From Ditylenchus dipsaci (Eukaryota; Nematoda; Chromadorea; Rhabditida; Anguinidae): 64,000 nt of DNA. Of this stretch, positions 54,762 through 64,000 are shown in pieces (the stretch's first letter is position 1; the number at the start of each line of letters is the position of its first letter). The stretch lies in assembly GCA_004194705.1 (NCBI GenBank), contig SADC01000724.1, positions 1 through 64,000 on the forward strand, in the 5' to 3' direction. A model generated the notes under the pieces. It had not been told where the DNA came from, searched no databases, and saw nothing but the letters and a program-made list of their open reading frames with translations. Both the position numbers and the translations under genes were made by a program.

Positions 54762-56638
54762 ATGAGTGGTGGAACTGCAGTTTTACGGCCAGTTTCTGCT
54801 AGCACAAATGGTGAAGAAAAATGCATCTGTGAGCTGTGTGAGTGTGGGTAGGCCGCAAATATTCACTCCATTGACAAAATTTTAATCCTTTCGACTCAGA
54901 GATCACCATTGCCCTCATGACAGCAGCTTTCAATTGGGCGGAGGAGTGGAATTTGGCAGTAGTGAGTATGGAAAAAGCTTCACGGGAAAAAGTCAGAGGT
55001 GCGAGAGCTTATTCGACCGCATTCCAATAATTTGGCTCAGACTGGCGAGCTTGATATGGGCACCACCAATCGAGGTTATTTTGACTAGAATATGTCCACA
55101 ATGACAAATTTTTTAAAAAGTAAATTTTTTTCTGTAGGACGAACCTTTTTATTTCCACAAAGAATTCCACATTCAACAGAAAACGTAAATTTTTTCGGAA
55201 AAGAGTATTAAAAGTATTTGTAAAAAGAAAAAAAGTAAAAATCCTTCAACCCCAATAAACATTTTTTACTGTAAGAAAAAATTTGCCTTTCTCCGTGACC
55301 TCATAAAACGAAATATTTATTTATTTGAAATAGTTTCATTCAGTAATTTATATAACTAAAGTTAAATCAAAAGGGTAAGACCAAAATTCCGCCAAACACA
55401 ATTACGGGGAGCATCATGACGCGACGCATACTGTATAACTCTATTAATCCCCACTCTCTAATAATTACACCCCTTCGTCGTTTTTTATTTACAATTTCAA
55501 AAATTTTCAGAAGTTGAAAATTAATCCGCCATGGGGGATTGGTAGAGGTTACGTGGTAATTCCGCGGAATTCTCATTTTGGACATCTAACGAACATCTAA
55601 ACTAAATGTTGCCACCGGATTCGCATTCAGCATGGTCAATTTGCATACGAAGGTGGTCTAATTAAATTAAAAACTAATTAAAGGACCATGTCTTGTGCAC
55701 GCAGTGGCATGTGCAAAATTTGAATTGGCGGGGGACACTTCTCTTTTGTCTCAAACTTTACTCTTCGGAGTCGTTCGCCATAACTCCAAAGAGCACAGTG
55801 CGAGACAGATGAGAACTGTCCCCGTCAATTAAATTTCGCACGTGCCACTAAAAACTAAAAAAACTAACTTACAAATTGAAATATTGGCGCTAGCGAATAA
55901 CACAGGATTACGATTTTGCCAATAGTTTTTTAAAACCCTTGGCTCTAGTCTGATCACCCTAAAATAGCTATAACTACCCTTTCGAACAACATGTTTAGGC
56001 TCAGGACTCATGCTCAGGAATAACCAGCTTATAAAATTCATGACTAAAAATGTCTTACGCACATTTTCCGGGTCTGGGACTGATATTTGTGACCATAGTT
56101 GGGCTGCCGCCGGCGGCACCCTTCGGTTACCTTCGGCGGCCTCCAGCGGTACCCGGCGGTCATAGTTTCTTGAGATGATTGAGCCGCTCTCCTCTGAAAA
56201 ATCTATGACCGCCGGCACCGCCGGAGGGACGCCGAAGGTAACCGAAGGGGTGCCGCCGGCGGCAGTCCAACTAAGTTCGTGACTAAAGTCAAATCTCGGT
56301 TATGCGCCATCCCAGTTATATGCCACCCTAAATATACTGCATTTGGTTGAGGTAGCTTATTCTTAGTCAACTGACACCCCGGTTATACGCCACCCTAAGG
56401 TTGGTCCCTTGGGGGAGGGGCGTATAAGCAAGATTTGACTGTAATATAAACTTCGCAAAATTAGGGTAAAAAGTTGTCGGACCCTAGGCGAGGAAAGACT
56501 TTTCAGGTGGTCAACATGAAAAAGATTGAGTGTACGCCAAATAATTGATAATAATTTGATAAATAATTGATTTCAGCCGATTTTAAACAATGGCCTAATC
56601 AGTTGGTGAAGGCTGTCAGACCGGAAGAAATTCATGTG
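54762..56638 (+). CDS. SAXO/FAM154-like microtubule-stabilising protein, 5' part
   Basis: SAXO proteins bind and stabilise axonemal or centriolar microtubules through an N-terminal Cys-rich motif and Mn repeats. Exons: 54762-54847, 54900-54961 and 56577-56638; phases agree. The start MSGGTAVLRPVS leads to CICELCECGDHHCPHDSS (residues 21-38), nearly the CICELCxCGxHxCPH motif at the SAXO N-terminus. Exon 3 reads DFKQWPNQLVKAVRPEEI, which fits an Mn repeat (DFxxWP, then KPxxE). Intron 2 is about 1.6 kb and holds a MITE and a dispersed repeat. Further exons should lie to the right, within or beyond the palindromes of 56.7-62.9 kb; 63195-63316 is a possible last exon. Confident for the family, not for the 3' end. 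Confidence 0.75.
56286..56441. mobile_element. Short mariner-like MITE in SAXO intron 2
   Basis: TA-flanked, left AAGTCAAATCTCGGTTATGC and right inverted GCGTATAAGCAAGATTTGACTG, with TTATACGCCAC repeats as in 33006-33722. Confidence 0.65.
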
Positions 56639-56763
56639 GTAAGTTAGTATTGATCTTTTTTTTAAACGTTTAAAAAAATGTAACAAATCATGCGTAAGAC
56701 TTCCATGGGCATGCTTCAGTCACAGTTTCGATTATGCTACTCCGTCGTGCTAAAAATGGTTAT

Positions 56764-57258
56764 ACTTCTTTTTCCGCCTAATTTTGATTCTCGACACGAA
56801 ATCAACCATTTTAAAAATTTTTTGTGTGACATTCAGGGGTGGGCAAAGGCCAGATGGCTGGAGACCCACTCCGGAATGGCATAAGGCTAAAATTATTGGT
56901 TTTTTGGGGGTTTGCTAAAGGGGAGTAAACTTTTTGAGAAAAATCGATTGAGCGGATCAGATTTCGGGTCCGATCGGCTTAATCGCCCACAACTCCACCC
57001 TGATGCACTCGAAACCACCATAAACCTGCAATTCTGAGCGATTAAGCCGATCGGACCCGAAATTTGATCCGCTCAATCGATTTTTCTCGAAAAATTTTTA
57101 CTCCTCCTTTAGTAACCCCCAAAAAACCAATAATTTTAGCCTTTTGGCCATTCCGGAGTGGGTCTCCAGCCATCTGGCCTTTGCCCACCCCTGAATTTCA
57201 CACAAAAAATTTTTAAAATGGTTGATTTCGTGTCGAGAATCAAAATTAGGCGGAAAAA
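56764..57258. repeat. Palindrome, GATCCGCTCAATCGATTTTT arms
   Basis: The arms match over about 240 bp around a centre near 57015. They include GGGTGGGCAAAGGCCAGATG, GGAGACCCACTCCGGAATGG and GATTGAGCGGATCAGATT. It shares the GATTGAGCGGATCAGATT block with 20690-21010 and 57845-58675. Confidence 0.75.
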
Positions 57259-57389
57259 AGAGTAAATTAGGCGGAAAAAGAAGTAAATTAGACGGAGAAA
57301 AAAGTGTTTTAGGCGGAAAAAAATTAGGCAGAGAAAAAAGTGTTTTAGGCGGAAAAAAAATTAGGCGGAGAAAAAAGGCTAAAATTGAT

Positions 57390-57812
57390 TTACGCCCTCA
57401 AAAACTGATTTACGCCCTCAAAATACTGGTTTACGCCTCAAATCTATATATTGCCATTTTTTGTCAAATTTTTGTTGCCACTTTTTCAATATTTTTACAC
57501 CAGCATGTAGCCCTGAATCTTGGCTTTCTAACAAGTTATTGACTGATTTTCTGAGATTTCAAAAAGCTGGAGAAAAAAGTCTTTGTATGGAGCAAATTTT
57601 TCTAAAAATGTGCTCCATACAAAGACTTTTTTCTCCAGCTTTTTGAAATCTCAGAAAATCAGTCAATAACTTGTTAGAAAGCCAAGATTCAGGGCTACAT
57701 GCTGGTGTAAAAAATATTGAAAAAGTGGCAACAAAAATTTGACAAAAAAATGGCAATATATAGATTTGAGGGCGTAAACCAGTATTTTGAGGGCGTAAAT
57801 CAGTTTTTTGAG
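57390..57812. repeat. Palindrome with TGTAGCCCTGAATCT hinge
   Basis: The centre is near 57605. The arms carry CATGTAGCCCTGAATCTTGG, CTTTCTAACAAGTTATTGAC and AAAAGTCTTTGTATGGAGC as exact complements, with GATTTACGCCCTCAAAA repeats outside. Mirror-image open frames on both strands are artefacts of the symmetry. Confidence 0.8.
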
Positions 57813-57844
57813 GGCGTAACTACTTATAGCCGAGAAAAAGGCTG

Positions 57845-58675
57845 TAACTAATTTACCCCGCCAAATTACTGATTTACCCGCCAAATTATTTTTTTACCCG
57901 CCAAATTTGAATTTTGAGCAAAATACTCGTTTACCCCGCCAAATTACTGATTTACCCCGCCAAATTTGAATTTACCCCGCCAAATTTGAATTTTCGCTGA
58001 AATACTGCAGTAAATTTTGCGGGAATTCAGATTTTACAGTCAAAAATGACTTGGATCGCTCAAAATCCCACCCCGAGTGGCCAGAAGCCCCTGAAAGTTG
58101 GTTTTTGGGGTTTACTAAAGGGGGGGTAAACTTTTTGCGAAAAATCGATTGAGCGGATCAGATTTCGGGTCCGATGGGCTCAATCGCTCAGGATTCCACC
58201 CTTAACCATTTTCAACCATCTTAAACCAACCTAAGCACTGATTTAGGGTAGTTAGATACTGGTCTGGAGCAGTTTGGGATGGTTTAGGGTGGTTTAAGAT
58301 GGTTGAGAATGGTTAAGGGTGGAATTCTGAGCGATTGAGCCCATCGGACCCGAAATCTGATCGGCTCAATCGATTTTTCGCAAAAAGTTTACCCCCCTTT
58401 AGTAAACCCCCAAAACCCACTTTCAGGGGCTTCTGGCCACTCGGGGGTGGGATTTTGAGCGATCCAAGTCATTTTTGACTGTAAAATCTGAATTCCCGCA
58501 AAATTTACTGCAGTATTTCACCGAAAATTCAAATTTGGCGGGGTAAATTCAAATTGGCGGGGTAAATCAGTAATTTGGCGGGGTAAACGAGTATTTTGCT
58601 CAAATTCAAATTTGGCGGGTAAAAAAATAATTTGCGGGGTAAATCAGTAATTTGGCGGGTAAAAACAATTTGAGC
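57845..58675. repeat. 830-bp palindrome with TTTACCCCGCCAAA arrays
   Basis: The outer parts are 5-6 units of ATTTACCCCGCCAAATTACT and the inverse. The inner parts share GGATCGCTC, CCAGAAGCCCCTGAAAG and AACCATCTTAAACCA text. The centre is near 58245. The region 20690-21010 looks like one arm of the same element. Confidence 0.78.
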
Positions 58676-58800
58676 CGAGAAAAAAGTGTTTTAGGCGGAA
58701 AAAGAAGTAAATTAGGCGGAGAAAAAAGTATTGTCCGTAAAGAGTCTATGAAAATAAAGATTGCAAAAAAAGTATACTGGTATATAGCCCATGCATATCC

Positions 58801-59424
58801 GGCAACCGGACATTTACGATTTTAAAAAACTTTTGTCCGCGGACATTTACGATTTTAATCGGATTTGTCCGCTCGTATTGTCCGCGGACATTTACGATTT
58901 TAAAAACATTTGTCCGCGGACATTTACGATTTTAATCGGATTTGTCCGTTTATTTTTTGTCAAGGCGCATTATTATTTGTGTCACATGTATTTTCTCATT
59001 GTTTCGTTTGTTAGTTATTTTTCTTGAAAACTGTTGGACTTTCTTCGCTCAATTCAAGACGCTATGTGCTATGCCAAGGGCCAAAATCCTGACGAAGATG
59101 AATTTGAGGATGACGATCAGGAGGATGAAGAAACGTGTTATACCTTATGGATGATATAAATGTTATGGAAATTGTTTGATTGTAAGTTTATGTTATGAAA
59201 ATAAAATGATGCCTTGTTTGTCTCTGTCTTAAGTATTATATCGAAAAAAAAATCTGACATGTGTGAGACAAATTGTGAGCTAACTTGAAAGATGCAAAAA
59301 TTAAAAAATCGTAAATGTCCGCGACAAATCCGATTAAAATCGTAAATGTCCGCGGACAAAATGTTTTTAAAATCGTAAATGTCCGCGGACAAAATGTTTT
59401 TAAAATCGTAAATGTCCGGTTGCC
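58801..59424. mobile_element. TIR element with GTCCGCGGACA arrays and a coding remnant
   Basis: Ends GGCAACCGGACATTTACGAT and the exact inverse, each followed by 3-5 units of GTCCGCGGACATTTACGATT. The interior holds an open frame, 59028-59159, reading KLLDFLRSIQDAMCYAKGQN then PDEDEFEDDDQEDEETCYT, followed by stop and AATAAA near 59200. This acidic tail is probably the last exon of a lost transposase or partner gene. No clear TSD. Confidence 0.65.
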
Positions 59425-59990
59425 TTCGAATCCACCTAGTGACAGACTTACTTTTTGAAGTTTAAATCGGGTAACATCAAGGTTTAAATTGGGTAAAAGT
59501 AAAGTTTAAATAGACTGAAAACCTAGTTTAAATTAGGTAAAAACAAAGTTTAAATTGGGTAAAGTGCAAGTTTAAATAAGGTAAAGTAAAGTTTAAATTG
59601 AGTAAGGTGAAACTTTAAATAGGGTCATGTTAAAGGAGCATGTTCATGCAGTCACTTTCAATTGTTGATATTTGAATTCCCGGGACCAATCCTACAAGTG
59701 GAATTATGACACGAAATGTTTTTTTCAAATAAATATTTTTTGCTTTTCAAGCAAATTATTTTTTTGGCTTGTTAATTTTTGCACCCAAGTCACCCGTTTT
59801 CGATGCAGACTTTACCACCTGAGCCGGTTTTATGCATTAGTTTCAGGTGAATAGGTAAGGCATCTCGTTGTTGTGCTAAAAGTGCTTCAAATTGCTATTA
59901 GATAAGAGCTCTAGAGTTCTAACTTATTATCAGATAAGTTTTTCTCTCCCATTTGCCGTATTTTTCTTTTCTCTCTTCCCTCTTTTTCAG

Positions 59991-60205
59991 GTAATGTGCA
60001 AGGGAATTTTGGATTATCAAAAGCGTCGAGAAGTCGTGTTTCCAAATCAATTATCCCCAAGACGTCTATATTTTCGAGGTCGAGATCATCAAGAAGCCGA
60101 AGTTCGAAGCGGGCAAGCTGCTCAAAATGCGGACTGCTGAGGCTTTTTCTTGCAGAAATGACGAGGTCACTTACCGTTCATATGCCTGTTTGCACTGGTG
60201 TCTAG
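59991..60205 (+). pseudogene. RPS3A-like fragment, left arm
   Basis: After a TTTTTCAG acceptor-like site the frames carry YIFEVEIIKKPKFEAGKLLK, which resembles the ribosomal protein S3A segment just before its C-terminus (VxVxKxLKKPKFxLGKLxEL). A frame change is needed upstream of that text, and the next frame runs to TAG at 60203-60205. Non-functional. The mirror copy at 62314-62530 is closer to the family. Confidence 0.5.
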
Positions 60206-60289
60206 TGTCTTAACGTGCTTCAAACTTCTATTAGATAAGTTGTTTAGGTAATTTGCAGTCCATTTCTTTTCTCTTGTCGTCCTTTTCAG

Positions 60290-60406
60290 GTTATCTGCAA
60301 GGGCAATTATGCTGATCGTATGCGCTCTGGTCGTGCTGTCTACTTGGTTGGTGTAATTGAGCCATATCTACTGCGATCTTCCCTGTTTATGGAAAAAGGT
60401 CTTTGA
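60290..60406 (+). pseudogene. Histone H2A-like fragment, left arm
   Basis: After a CCTTTTCAG acceptor-like site: VICKGNYADRMRSGRAVYLV then GVIEPYLLRSSLF. It matches the H2A core segment [20 protein letters not shown] then LEYL, with substitutions that would spoil the fold, and ends at TGA 60404-60406. Only about 35 residues are present. Confidence 0.55.
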
Positions 60407-60531
60407 TTTGGATGGATTTACAAGAACAAGATATAACACATTGTCTATTCCTCAGCTTCCTTTCTATGGCGCCTTTTTTACCTTGCGTTTAAGCCTTTTA
60501 TAATACGGTTATTTCTTGTTTTTCTCAGGTA

Positions 60532-60777
60532 CCGTATTTTCTCTAATAGCTCACCCGTCTCTATTAACTCACCCCCCTCTACTTTGATGACCTATATCTC
60601 AGCCCTAAGCAAATATTTTACATCCTTGTTTATTGCGTTTTCTTAACTCCACGAGCTCTATCAATTCCACTTTTAAGATTTCGGTTGAGCACCCAAAAAT
60701 CTCAAGATCTACCTTAAAAATTTCCGATTTTCAAGGGGTTGAAATAACTCACCCGGTGAGCTATTAGAGAAATACGG
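60532..60777. mobile_element. MITE, CCGTATTTTCTCTAATAGC ends, in the left arm
   Basis: TA at 60530-60531 and 60778-60779. The right end is inverted GCTATTAGAGAAATACGG. Absent from the right arm of the surrounding palindrome, so it is younger than the palindrome. Confidence 0.8.
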
Positions 60778-62120
60778 TAATTACGAAAGACGCAATTTAG
60801 AAGCTACACTCCAGAAGCTAGAATGTTTCAGTGATGTCCAAGAACCGTATGATGCACACACTGGTTGACTTAGCTTTTTCGGTTTTCAGACGCTTTTGCG
60901 GTTCTTTTTAGGTTCGCTCGTCATGTAAATTTATTTTTTCACGCAATTACCACTACAACTGCATACAGCTTGACAAAGTCGTCAATAGACTGTCAAGTCA
61001 GAATTTTTCGTATGTTGAAACTACTGACTTTGCCAGCTGTATGTGGCCGAGGTGTCACTCTCTATGTGCCTTCCTGCTCTATACCCATGGCAGTATGGCT
61101 AGGCCTGTGTAACATAACTGTCAGAGCAGGTTAACTTCCATATAAGAGGCTGCCTAGCGAGAGTTGTCTTATCTGATGTTCACGTCATTTATTTTTAGGT
61201 CTTATCGTGAATCTACAAGGGTAATCTCTAGGTCTTCTCGAAATGATATATTCCAGCTTAAAAAAAATCAGACCGGATATCAAGGGTAACATTAGGGGCA
61301 ACATAATAAACTCCGAAGTAGCTGCTCATTCACGATAAGACCTGAAAATAAATGAAGTGAACATCAGATAAGACAACTCTCGCTAGGCAGCCTCTTATAG
61401 GGGAGTTAACGTGCTCTGACAGTTATGTTACGCAGGCCTAGCCATACTGTCACGGGTATAGAGCACGAAGGCACATAGAGAGTGACACTTCGGTCACATA
61501 CAGCCGACAAAGTCATTAGTTGCAACACATACGAAAATTCTGACTTGACAGTCTATTGACGACTTTGTCAAGCTGTATGCAGTTGTAGTGGTAATTGCGT
61601 GAAAAAAAAATAAATTTACATGACGAGCGAACCTAAAAAGAACCGTAAAAGCGTCTGAAAACCGAAAAAGCTAAGTCAACCAGTGCGTCCATCATACGGT
61701 TCATGGAATCACTAAAATATTCTAGCTTCATAAAATACAAGGCTAAACACAAGGTAAAAAATGCCCCATAGAAACACACAAAAGATGAAATACCGGTAAA
61801 ACTGCAAACTAGAGTTGTAGAAATTCCCGGACATATAGAAAACCCGGAATATTCCCGGGAACATTGGGAATATTCCCGGGAATGTTCCCATTGTACAACC
61901 CTACTACTAATTGGAGGGGGGAGGGTGTTTCACACATTTCGTACAAAATTTGAATTTTAGGGGTAGGATACATATTCTGAGGGGTGCTTTCAATTCGCGC
62001 CAATAAAATAGAGTCAACAATACAGACAGACTCAGCAAAGCGTTCTTACTAAGGTTCGTTATTACCGCAGCCATCTTGTTTTTCAAGATGGACCCGAATC
62101 GAAGACCTGAAAATCACTAG

Positions 62121-62231
62121 TCATTTTGTATGAACAGAGAAGACTTTAGGAGAGAAATACTCAATTATAGCAACCAAGTAGACAGCACCACTAGTTCTCA
62201 CACGATCAGCATTATTGTCCTTGATGATAAC
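62121..62231 (-). pseudogene. Histone H2A-like fragment, right arm
   Basis: After a TTTTTAG acceptor-like site on the minus strand: VIIKDNNADRVRTSGAVYLV then AIIEYFSPKVFSVHTK and stop. It aligns with H2A [20 protein letters not shown] EYL better than the left-arm copy does and keeps EY. Mirror partner of 60290-60406. Confidence 0.55.
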
Positions 62232-62313
62232 CTAAAAGGAAAAACAAGAGAAAAGAAATGGACAGCGAATTATCTTAACAACTTATCTAAAAAATTTGGA
62301 TCCCATTGAGACA

Positions 62314-62530
62314 CTAGACACTAACGCAAACAGGCATATGGACGCTATGTGATCTCATCATATCTGGAAGTAATGAACTTAGCAGTCTTATCAGTTCCAG
62401 CAGCTTGCCCCTTCCCAACTTCGACTTCTTGATGATATTGACATTTCGAAAGTAGACATCTCTGAAAGAATAGATTTGGACTCTCGACTGCTCGACACCC
62501 TTGATCATCCTAATTCTTCTTTCCGACAAC
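62314..62530 (-). pseudogene. RPS3A-like fragment, right arm
   Basis: After a CTTTTTCAG site, one frame reads MIKGVEQSRVQIYSFRDVYF then RNVNIIKKSKLGRGKLLEL. This matches the S3A stretch [20 protein letters not shown], then LKKPKFELGKLMEL, residue for residue in spacing. The frame right after the acceptor-like site has a stop, so the fragment is not an intact exon. Ends at TAG 62314-62316. Confidence 0.6.
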
Positions 62531-63194
62531 CTGAAAAAGACATACAAGAGAAAAGAAATAGACGGCGAATTGGCTAGAAAAACTTATCTAATGAAAGTGT
62601 GGGGCACTTATTAGCGAAGCAATGCGATTGTTTTCCCTACCAACATCCACAATGCAATCGAAATACCTGAAACTAATACATAAAACCGGCTCAGGTGGTG
62701 AAGTCTGCATCGAAAACGGGTGACTTGGGTGCAAAATAACAAGCCAAAAAAAGAATTTGCTTGAAAAGCAAAAAATATTTATTTGAAAAAAACATTTCGT
62801 GTCATAATTCCACTTGTAGGATTGGTCCCCGGGAATTCAAATATCAACAATTGAAAGTGACTGCGTGAACATGCTCCTTAAGGTACTAGGTCGTCGTTTT
62901 TAAAGTTTAATATTTGCTTGAATTAAAGTTTAACATGACCCAATTTAAACCCAACCCCGAGTTCCTGTCATTGGGAAAAAATTTTGGCCTTGAGCACATT
63001 TTTGATTATCAAAGTCTATACTTTATACTCAAAATTTTCGAGTACTTGACTCGATGCTCGAAACTCTAAATTTTTGAATAATACTCGAAATTACTTGATT
63101 TCGAGTACTCGACTGGACAACCCTAGTAATTACCTTCCCCTTTTAATAATGTGTCATGTTGATTGGTCAATTACCGAATTTCGGGCCGAAAAAG

Positions 63195-63316
63195 TTTGCA
63201 ATGACTTCGACCACAATACGACTTCCGTGCAAATCTATAGCACAGTGACATGGTTGGAACAAAAAGCAAAAAACTATCGTCAAAAGGCTAGCAATAAATA
63301 CGCGAGAAAAACATAG
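63195..63316 (+). other. Possible terminal exon, perhaps of the SAXO-like gene
   Basis: The frame CNDFDHNTTSVQIYSTVTW, then LEQKAKNYRQKASNKYARKT, ends at TAG 63314-63316 with TTTTATT/AATAAA-type text close by. It ends facing the LDL-A gene. The NTTSxxxY..TW text could be a worn Mn repeat, but the acceptor is poor and the phase with exon 3 does not fit directly. Confidence 0.25.
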
Positions 63317-63425
63317 TGCTTTTATTAAAATTTTAAGCATTACACATATACTCCCAGAGAGCTAAACAGAGTCAAAACATTTTAAGATAATGGATTCCGC
63401 AAATTGTCAAAAGTCATCCGGCACT

Positions 63426-63990
63426 CTAAAGATAGGAACGTCCACCACCCTGGCTCACAGCACAATATAGCTTGTCACGGTCATCTGCATTCGGACATTG
63501 ACTGTACGGCGCGCACACGTTGTTGAGGCGGAAGCATCGCGATCCAGAAGAGCACATGTACGTCTTGAATGGATGCAACATGCATTCTGAAAAAAGCGAG
63601 AGACTAATCAGTTTATTTACCACAAAACAAACCTTGGCAAGAGCAATCTTTCTCATCTGACCCATCGAGGCAGTCATCGATTCCATCACAGCGCTTCGTA
63701 ATCAAAATGCACTTCTCATCGTCAGAGCAGAGAAAGCTGCCCCGGTTGCACTCGGCACAGTTCAGCTCGTCTTCTCCACCAGGGCAATCATTGTAACCTG
63801 TGATAAGTAACATTTTCAAAAACAAGGAAAAATTCAGATAAAATGTCTGACCATCGCATTTCTGATCCTTCGAGTAGCAGCTGTCACGGCCAGCGAAGGT
63901 CTGAGATGCGCACTTGATCATGCCTGGCTTGTTGCAACCGCAGTCTTCCTCGTCAGCGTTGTTGCCACAGTCATTCTTGCCGTCACATAA
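63426..63990 (-). CDS. LDL-receptor class A repeat protein, 3' exons (partial)
   Basis: Exons in transcript order: 63852-63990, 63633-63797 and 63426-63586; phases agree; the 5' part is outside the window. LDL-A modules are about 40 residues with six cysteines and a calcium-binding acidic end. Here LCDGKNDCGNNADEEDCG ends one repeat; KCASQTFAGRDSCYSKDQKC, then NDCPGGEDELNC, is a second; FLCSDDEKCILITKRCDGID then DCLDGSDEKDC is a third; and MCSSGSRCFRLNNVCAPYSQ, then CPNADDRDKLYC, is a fourth. The C-terminus QGGGRSYL has no membrane span, so a secreted protein or module-rich ectodomain end is likely. Which LDL-A protein cannot be told. The minus-strand AATAAA is near 63321-63326. Confidence 0.85.
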
Positions 63991-64000
63991 CTGTAAAATA

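Larger units (their letters stand above)
59455..62945. mobile_element. 3.5 kb palindromic element carrying H2A- and RPS3A-like fragments
   Basis: The arms are reverse complements about a centre near 61268. The outer parts are arrays of AAGTTTAAATTGGGTAAAG (longer on the left); then a shared block (GAATTCCCGGGACCAATCCT and inverse), the gene fragments, and an inner arm with TTGACAAAGTCGTCAATAGA. Each arm was later hit separately: the left by 60532-60777, the right by a small hAT-like piece near 61812-61905. Both arms carry similar splice-acceptor-like CTTTTTCAG sites before the captured pieces. No transposase seen. Confidence 0.75.

Noticed and set aside
57461..57884. Pair of matching open frames on opposite strands (61 and 65 codons)
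   Set aside because: Mirror images caused by the palindrome; no independent coding support.

Overview
This 64 kb window is animal nuclear DNA, most likely from a nematode. The genes have many short exons, introns of about 43-62 bp when no transposon sits in them, acceptors of the TTTTAG/TTTCAG type, AATAAA poly(A) signals and AT-rich flanks. There is no operon, tRNA gene, rRNA or CRISPR array. The species is inferred from style only.

Host genes, left to right: NDUFA13/GRIM-19 of complex I (5177-7063, +, 7 exons, complete); a UBE2R/CDC34-type ubiquitin-conjugating enzyme whose last exon carries a TTC1-like C-terminal tail (8294-9978, -, 5 exons, complete); a broken exon set of an unrecognised gene (10539-11559, +); a terminal exon (16891-17043, +); a terminal exon (18235-18353, -); a 9-exon unrecognised gene with all introns in phase 0 (21669-23250, -); an unrecognised gene of at least six exons, its introns inflated by transposons (31783-37584, -); two 3' exons of an unrecognised gene (46366-47207, +); the 5' part of a SAXO/FAM154-like microtubule protein gene (54762-56638, +); and the 3' part of an LDL-receptor class A repeat gene (63426-63990, -, running off the window).

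Most of the rest is DNA transposons and their non-autonomous offspring. I could read target-site duplications (TSDs) directly for about a dozen: 8-bp duplications for hAT-like elements, 9-bp for an unusual pair of nested elements whose ends are arrays of short subrepeats, and TA for mariner-like MITEs. A PIF/Harbinger element (25517-29483) keeps both of its genes in damaged form and has a hAT element inserted between them. Fragments of a hAT BED-finger transposase (left edge) and of a second Harbinger transposase (about 49.7 kb) are also present. Many elements are near-perfect palindromes, and many are built from one short motif repeated along their length, a different motif in each family.

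The most unusual items are: a 3.5 kb palindromic element (59455-62945) carrying degenerate histone H2A and ribosomal protein S3A fragments in both arms; the UBE2R-TTC1 fusion; a hAT MITE inserted exactly on a GC splice donor of that gene, its TSD restoring the donor; a Russian-doll nest of elements at 12993-16496; and a palindrome with tRNA-promoter-like A and B boxes at both ends.
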